A stretch of DNA of 36,689 bases from JAGOMW01 sp964644075 (GTDB lineage: Bacteria > Patescibacteriota > Gracilibacteria > BD1-5 > UBA2023). The notes beneath the pieces are model-generated. The model was not told the DNA's origin. It made no database searches and saw only the letters and a program-made list of their open reading frames with translations. Each line of letters begins with the position of its first letter. The first letter of the stretch is position 1. The stretch covers positions 1 through 36,689 of the forward strand of contig CAZXUQ010000008.1 in the NCBI GenBank assembly GCA_964644075.1, written 5' to 3'. Positions 35,260 to 36,689 of this stretch are shown here, in pieces. The position numbers were made by a program, and so were the translations under genes.

Positions 35260-36689
35260 ATCCACGGATCGTGAGGACATGCAAATACAGTCTCTCGATG
35301 ATCAACTCAAATTCTGCCGAGAGACCGCAAAATCTCTCGGCTATGAAGTGATCGAAGAGATAACTGAGTCAATGTCCGCGAAGAACCCAGAAAAGCGTCC
35401 TGGCTTCAAAAAAATGATGAAGCTCCTCGGAGATAAGGCTGAGGTAATTATCACATGGAAAGTAAATCGTCTCGCGCGTAATCCTGTGGATCAGGGGTAT
35501 GTCGAGTGGTATCTTCAGGAGTGAAAAATAAAAGAGATCATCTCGAGCGATGGGGCGTTTCGTACGGGAGATAATGTGCTCATTATCCGTATGTACTTTG
35601 GTATGGCGACCCAATATGTGATAGATATGCGCAAGGATATTCTACGAGGCATGCGCTCCAAGGCAGAGAAAGGCGGACTCCTGAATAAGCCACCACGAGG
35701 CTACTCGATAGTAGACGGAGAGGCAGAACAAAACGAAGAGGCAAAAGTCATACAGGAGGTGTTCGCACTTCGGAAAAAATGATGGAGCATGGATGACATA
35801 GCGGATGAGATATATAAGAAGTACCAATTTCAGACAAAACATGGAAATCCGGTAAAGCATACATTTATCTCGAAGATTCTCGAGAATCCTTTTTACTATG
35901 GTGCGATGCGCTGGAGTGGTGAAGTGTTCAATGGAAATCACTCTCCGATAGTATCCAAGGAGGACTGGGATCATGTGAACGGAATAAGTCGTGGTATTGC
36001 TCCTCAGAAGCACGGAGATTCTATCTGTATGTGACTCCGGTGACTCATCCGAGATGCAGAGAGTGGAAACGTCCTCACGGCATCCATAGTGCACGATAAA
36101 TACGTGTATTTTCATACGTCTACCCGATCAGAGAGGAAAATATACCTCAACCAGCAAGTTATCCTGGACTACTTCGAAAATACCACTCAATATCTGAGTA
36201 TGCCTCGCATCATGGAGAAGCCAGTACACGAGGCGTTTCAGGATATGCTGAAGTGAAAACAGGTGGATGTATCGACGATGCGTGCGAAATACTCGAAACT
36301 CGAGGCGGAGCTCGTGAAGAAAAAGCAAAATCTTCTCGAGATGCGTATGAATAAGGAGGTCGATGCGGAGGAATTCTTCGAGCTGAAGAATAAGTATACA
36401 GAGCAAATACAGGATATCAGAAATCAGTCTATTAACCTCGATAATCTCGATGATGATATATTGAATAAAGCTGACCTGATCCTCCGAGTCTGCACTAACT
36501 TACACCAGATATATAAAAATGGAGATTTGGAGACAAAAATTGACATCATAAAACTTGTGAGTACTAACATTTTTGTAGACGAACAAAAAAACTTTACTAT
36601 ACAGTTTAATCCTTTTTACGAAGCCATAATTGAGGTAAACAAAAATCCCCATGTATATGGAGATTTAAGTGATATGACCGAATGGTGGA
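35234..36689 (+). CDS. Large serine recombinase / integrase (5' 485 codons, open at the right edge)
   Basis: Catalytic domain at residues 1-145: IIYCRKSTDRE with Ser10, KVNRLARN, and RMYFGMATQYVIDMRKDI in the helix E region. The recombinase domain follows (KAEKGGLLNKPPRGY ... FISKILENPFYYGAMRW). Where the zinc ribbon should be (MGLRGLIRDAESGN ... YVYFHTS) the usual cysteine pairs are absent. A coiled coil follows (about 345-410) and the reading frame remains open to the last base. UGA-Gly occurs at YLQEG, LRKKG, ICMGLRG and DMLKG. It would integrate and excise the phage. The C-terminus is at 1-132. Confidence 0.92.
36683..36689. repeat. Right copy of a 7-bp terminal direct repeat
   Basis: TGGTGGA occurs as the last seven and the first seven bases of the window. 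Merging the two copies keeps the recombinase in frame. It may be an assembly overlap of a circular sequence or the crossover core of an integrated prophage. Confidence 0.7.

Noticed and set aside
36605..36612. TTTAATCC motif copy inside the integrase gene
   Set aside because: It is followed neither by the rest of the motif nor by a start codon at 10 nt, and no promoter precedes it; likely chance.
1..36689. UGA read as tryptophan (code 4) or genes degraded to pseudogenes
   Set aside because: UGA falls on conserved glycines, tryptophan is encoded by UGG, and the reconstructed genes have full-length domains with overlapping starts and stops; decay would not do this.
1..36689. tRNA genes, especially a phage tRNA-Gly(UCA), and CRISPR arrays
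   Set aside because: I looked for cloverleaf arms and regularly spaced repeats in the intergenic stretches and saw none; nearly all sequence is coding. A tRNAscan-type search would settle it.

Overview
What it is. The window is an essentially complete genome of a temperate, long-tailed (siphovirus-type) phage or prophage. It can only be read if UGA is a sense codon for glycine. Read with the standard code, almost every gene is cut into fragments; with UGA=Gly (translation table 25) the fragments fuse into 51 tightly packed genes that overlap or abut, all ending in UAA or UAG. UGA falls on conserved glycines, for example in the Walker A loop of the helicase loader and in the tape-measure motif near 6819. 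UGA=Gly is the established code of Absconditabacteria (SR1) and Gracilibacteria, so the host is most likely one of those small, probably cell-attached bacteria. I saw no rRNA, CRISPR array or tRNA gene; the host must supply tRNA-Gly(UCA). All translations here were made by hand from the sequence.

Layout. Almost everything from 188 to 32935 is on the minus strand and is best read from right to left. (1) 32341-32935: four tiny early genes. (2) 30038-32329: a Sak4/RecA-like ATPase and a PD-(D/E)XK exonuclease, closed by a strong terminator near 30000. (3) 24479-29845: a small regulator-like protein, a winged-helix replication initiator with a candidate origin inside it, a DnaC-like helicase loader, an unknown protein, a membrane-anchored GH24 lysozyme, an unknown protein, a RusA resolvase, a NUMOD-like protein, a membrane peptide, a methyltransferase remnant and a small conserved-looking protein. 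(4) 21260-24465: terminase small and large subunits and portal. (5) 16214-21260: three beta-rich virion proteins. (6) 9295-16221: MuF-like protein, protease-scaffold fusion, major capsid protein, head-tail joining proteins, tail tube, and tail chaperones with a -1 frameshift. (7) 2728-9260: tape measure, distal tail protein, hub and fibre. (8) 188-2724: a lysis cassette with holin-like, phospholipase A2-like and papain-like proteins.

The plus-strand lysogeny module runs from 33380 through the right end: XRE repressor, ImmA/IrrE metallopeptidase, membrane DUF4352-like protein, secreted YHYH protein, a solo resolvase-like protein and a large serine recombinase. The recombinase is still open at base 36689 and finishes in frame at bases 1-132 if the two ends are joined over a shared 7-bp TGGTGGA. 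The sequence is therefore probably circular or circularly permuted, or it is a prophage whose crossover lies inside the integrase gene.

Regulation. Three sigma70-like late promoters (upstream of the portal, protease and tail-tube operons) are each followed by a copy of a short asymmetric motif of the type ATCCTAWTTGGTTTA, ending at the start codon. Versions of the same motif sit on the early promoters and on the repressor leader. This resembles a dispersed operator (stoperator) system. No Shine-Dalgarno sequences were seen; start codons are usually preceded by U-rich tracts. The most abundant virion proteins avoid UGA completely, whereas the repressor uses it for 10 of its 11 glycines.
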